Assembly (NCBI GenBank): GCA_013365365.1
Contig: JABVXU010000076.1
Coordinates: 62,001 to 126,000 of the forward strand
Direction of reading: 5' to 3'
From: Cruorifilaria tuberocauda
Lineage: Eukaryota; Nematoda; Chromadorea; Rhabditida; Onchocercidae
Length of the DNA: 64,000 nucleotides
Within the stretch, counting starts at the first letter, position 1; each line of letters starts with the position of its first letter. The notes under the pieces were generated by a model that had not been told where the DNA came from, did no database searches, and saw only the letters and a program-made list of their open reading frames with translations. Positions 61,401 through 64,000 of this stretch are shown here, piece by piece. The position numbers and the translations under genes are program-made.

Positions 61401-61591
61401 TATCCCGCAAATCTGATGCTACCCTACCTTATCTTGAGCTAAAGTAAAGATATGGCATAAAATTCAGCACTGTAACTGGTCTCTTGCTTTCCTTTAAATT
61501 AGAAATACATGCTAATTTTATCATAAATTTTCCCTTTGAATAGTTCGCTATATTATTCATTTTCATAATTGGTCCCTCAAATATTATGTAC
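58490..61591. other. Probable long 5' intron of TRIP12
   Basis: 3.1 kb without a supported exon on the minus strand. A 62-codon plus-strand open frame (61156-61344) stands out for its higher GC content but has no recognisable domain. Confidence 0.4.
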
Positions 61592-61691
61592 CGTTAATAC
61601 TATCAACAGCAGCATCGATAGCAACATCACCATCACCACTACCACCACCGGCAGTAGCAGCAACAGCAGCAGTAGCACATCTTGCCGTGTG
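61592..61691 (-). CDS. TRIP12: Probable upstream coding exon of TRIP12 (low-complexity)
   Basis: The minus-strand frame reads HTARCATAAVAATAGGG and then an acidic stretch ending AVDSIN. It stops at a GTACAT donor in phase 1, exactly the phase needed by exon 58489-58305, joining as Asp-Ala-Arg-Val. Low-complexity N termini are normal for TRIP12. The acceptor (ATCGATTGAG) is weak and the start codon is not found. Confidence 0.45.
61606..61680. repeat. Imperfect trinucleotide repeat (CAG/ACC types)
   Basis: A run of CAG, CAT, ACC and AGC-like triplets that overlaps the probable TRIP12 exon and encodes Ala/Gly-rich sequence on minus. Confidence 0.85.
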
Positions 61692-64000
61692 CTCAATCGA
61701 TATATAAATTTTGCACAAATGTATGTTTGTGAAAAAATGTTGTTTCTATGCGAATTCCTTCAAACAATGACGATCTTTAATCACAAACCAAAAAATTCGA
61801 TTCTGAACAGAAATTCGATCTATTAATAACTCGCAGAATTAAAAATCATGATAAGCAGTCAATCAAACAAATATGTACTTTGCCTTACAACCACCCTGTG
61901 AATGGAAAGAATAAAAATGAAATAAATATTTCTAAGCTTTCTAACGCCCTAAACCTTTTGAGATTTCTTGCAGTCCCAGAAATTTCTTAACCAAGAAATG
62001 CGCACACATCTTAGATGTAAATTTGAATCAGAATAAGTTTATAGTTTACGAAAATCCAATTCCAGCATGTTAAGTATCTATATAAACTTGCCAATTTCTA
62101 CAATCATTACAGACTGTACAAATAGGAATTTAAATGTGAAAGAACTACGTGCTGAAGAAATCCAAGCTTACATGTTATTGAATCACATATAATACAGTAC
62201 CTCCGATATTGCTAAAACATCCTATGCTAAATTCTGGAATCAAAACAACTTGAAGTATACTCAAAAAAATGCAAAAAAAAGATAAGTTCTGATATGATAT
62301 CTAAACAATGTATTGCCTCCTTTCATACCTTTTATATTCTAAAATAAACATGAGTTAAAATTTAGTTTGACCCACAAAACAATAAAGATCATCCTTCCCA
62401 GCTAACTGAATGGAACCGTATTTTAAACTTTCGGTTTATTTATTTTCGACAAAATTATCTGAACATAAGTGTTCGAACATTATAAAAAGAAACTAAAATT
62501 ATCTACTAATAAAATATTTTCATTTTTATTTTTCGAATTCTTTTTTCGTTCATTCTTCATCGCCAGTACTTTAAAATTTCGTGAACTTGAACTTATAAAG
62601 TTTAAAAATCCGAGATTGAATGGAGTAATCAAATTAAAAACTTCAGCTATTATGATTAATTATCCAACCAGGTAATACGGGATTCGGATTCTCCTTAAAC
62701 CTACTACCACTTTAAGTATTTAACATATGTTTGTTCATATGAACAAAATTTGTGCTGTAATCAAGATTTTACCCTACTCGAAACAATAAATCGAGAAAAA
62801 CTGTATCTCGTAGCAAAATTCTTGCCATAAATTATTCAAACTCAAGGAATGGATCAAATATCCTTGAATTGCATTTCTTAATATCAGTAAATAACCTTAA
62901 TATGAAATGAAGAAAGCGTACCAATTCCTCTCATTCTACGACTTTATCATCTTGAGAGAAATTTCCATAAATTTACGAAGTTATCGTACTTATAATCCAA
63001 TCCATCTCTTCTTCATTCATATGTCGCACATACAACAAACTCATCAAATACTGAAACGCTGATTTCATAGTGATGATTTTGATGATAAGTTTGTATTTGA
63101 TGAGTTTGCTGTATATGCCACATACATATTTGTTCTAAATTCAAATATTTTATATATCGAGTTATTTTTCCAATATGTGTATTACCGATTTATTTAATAA
63201 ATTCGAAAAAATCATGATATTCTTATCCCCGTTATCTTTCTTTTATTGTTCCTTTTCCTCTTTACTTCTGTTTTAATTTTCATCCTAAACCTTTCGAAAA
63301 CTTGTTATTTTTGTTAAATGTCAATCGTCTTATCCTATAAACACTTAAGATCTAAATCTAACCCGGAATTACAATTGGAAAGTCAGCTCGTAAACTTTCC
63401 GCATCTAAACATTCTTGAGTATTACTGATAAGACTAAGTTCTTAACAAACAGATTCCACATCCGAACCGTATATGCATATACATAATACATATGTAATAT
63501 CATTCTTATAACAATCTACAACTTTTGCCGTAGGACGAAAACGAAACGGATATATTGAATATCATGCTCGCTGTTGATAGCTAGATCAACTGATATAACA
63601 CAGACTTAATCAAACACTGTGCAGCAGCGGAAGAACAAGCATTTGTTCGCCTAAACCAGATATGCTGCTTTCAGAATACGTGTGTAAAAACCGTCTTTAA
63701 TATATATAAATTGATTGACTTGACATAGCTCTTATGTTAAATAGAGACAGATACTGCATCTTGTGCAACCTAATTAGTTCGGAATAACCGTCGCAGACAA
63801 AAATGAACGAAAAAAAATAGTTTCCAGAACTAATTGGTTTCCATGTAACAGACAAATGCATATTTACTACATAATCTTTCATAGAAAGAGCCATATTAAT
63901 GCACCCAAATCTACAATTTTCAGCAAACTTAACCGATTAATGTAATTTTTGATATATTATCGTGATTACATTTTTTCTCTCTCCTCCTAACATATTATCT
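61692..64000. other. Upstream region of TRIP12, no gene supported
   Basis: AT-rich DNA with only short unsupported open frames on either strand. It contains the hairpin at 63018-63126. Further TRIP12 exons may lie here or beyond the window. Confidence 0.35.
63018..63126. repeat. Long imperfect hairpin (possible small-RNA precursor or MITE remnant)
   Basis: Left arm 63018-63051 and right arm 63093-63126 pair over about 34 positions with few mismatches. The core CAAACTCATCAAATAC (63036-63051) is the exact reverse complement of 63093-63108. The loop is 41 nt. Confidence 0.7.

Overview
The window is nuclear DNA of a nematode, most likely a filarial or related spirurid (clade III) worm. It is very AT-rich. 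Its genes are cut into many short exons joined by introns of roughly 60 to 1,600 bases. Several genes have a clean splice acceptor just before the start codon with no partner exon, the usual mark of spliced-leader trans-splicing. The species is an inference from gene content and style; no marker names it.

Layout. The minus strand from 199 to 5813 carries an intronless membrane RING-finger protein, a short RABL6-type GTPase and the N-terminal methyltransferase NTMT1. A ZIP metal transporter follows on the plus strand (7081-9296). WRAP53/TCAB1 lies on minus (9551-12898), head to head with condensin II subunit NCAPH2/KLE-2 on plus (13899-18605). RINT1 lies on minus (20071-24890), head to head with mitochondrial LETM1 on plus (26176-31379). 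The 3' half of a SAPCD-like coiled-coil gene is on minus (33298-36052). After about 10 kb with no convincing exon comes a large TRIP12-type HECT ubiquitin ligase on minus (45973-58489), with one probable further 5' exon near 61.6 kb. The rest to 64,000 is probably its 5' intron or upstream DNA.

The gene models were built by hand: exons were joined only where GT-AG sites keep the frame and the protein continues into a recognised family. For NTMT1, ZIP, WRAP53, NCAPH2, RINT1 and LETM1 the exon lengths sum to an exact multiple of three and give nearly full-length proteins.

The genes are housekeeping functions rather than one pathway: ubiquitin ligation (RING protein, TRIP12), chromosome structure (NCAPH2), scaRNP/telomerase RNP biogenesis (WRAP53), ER-Golgi tethering (RINT1), mitochondrial ion exchange (LETM1), metal transport (ZIP) and N-terminal methylation (NTMT1). 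I see no convincing novel system. The most checkable oddities are a possible 3-nt microexon in NTMT1, a RABL6 apparently cut off after its GTPase domain, a long imperfect hairpin near 63.05 kb, a perfect 15-bp inverted repeat near 44.56 kb, and the 10 kb gene-poor stretch.
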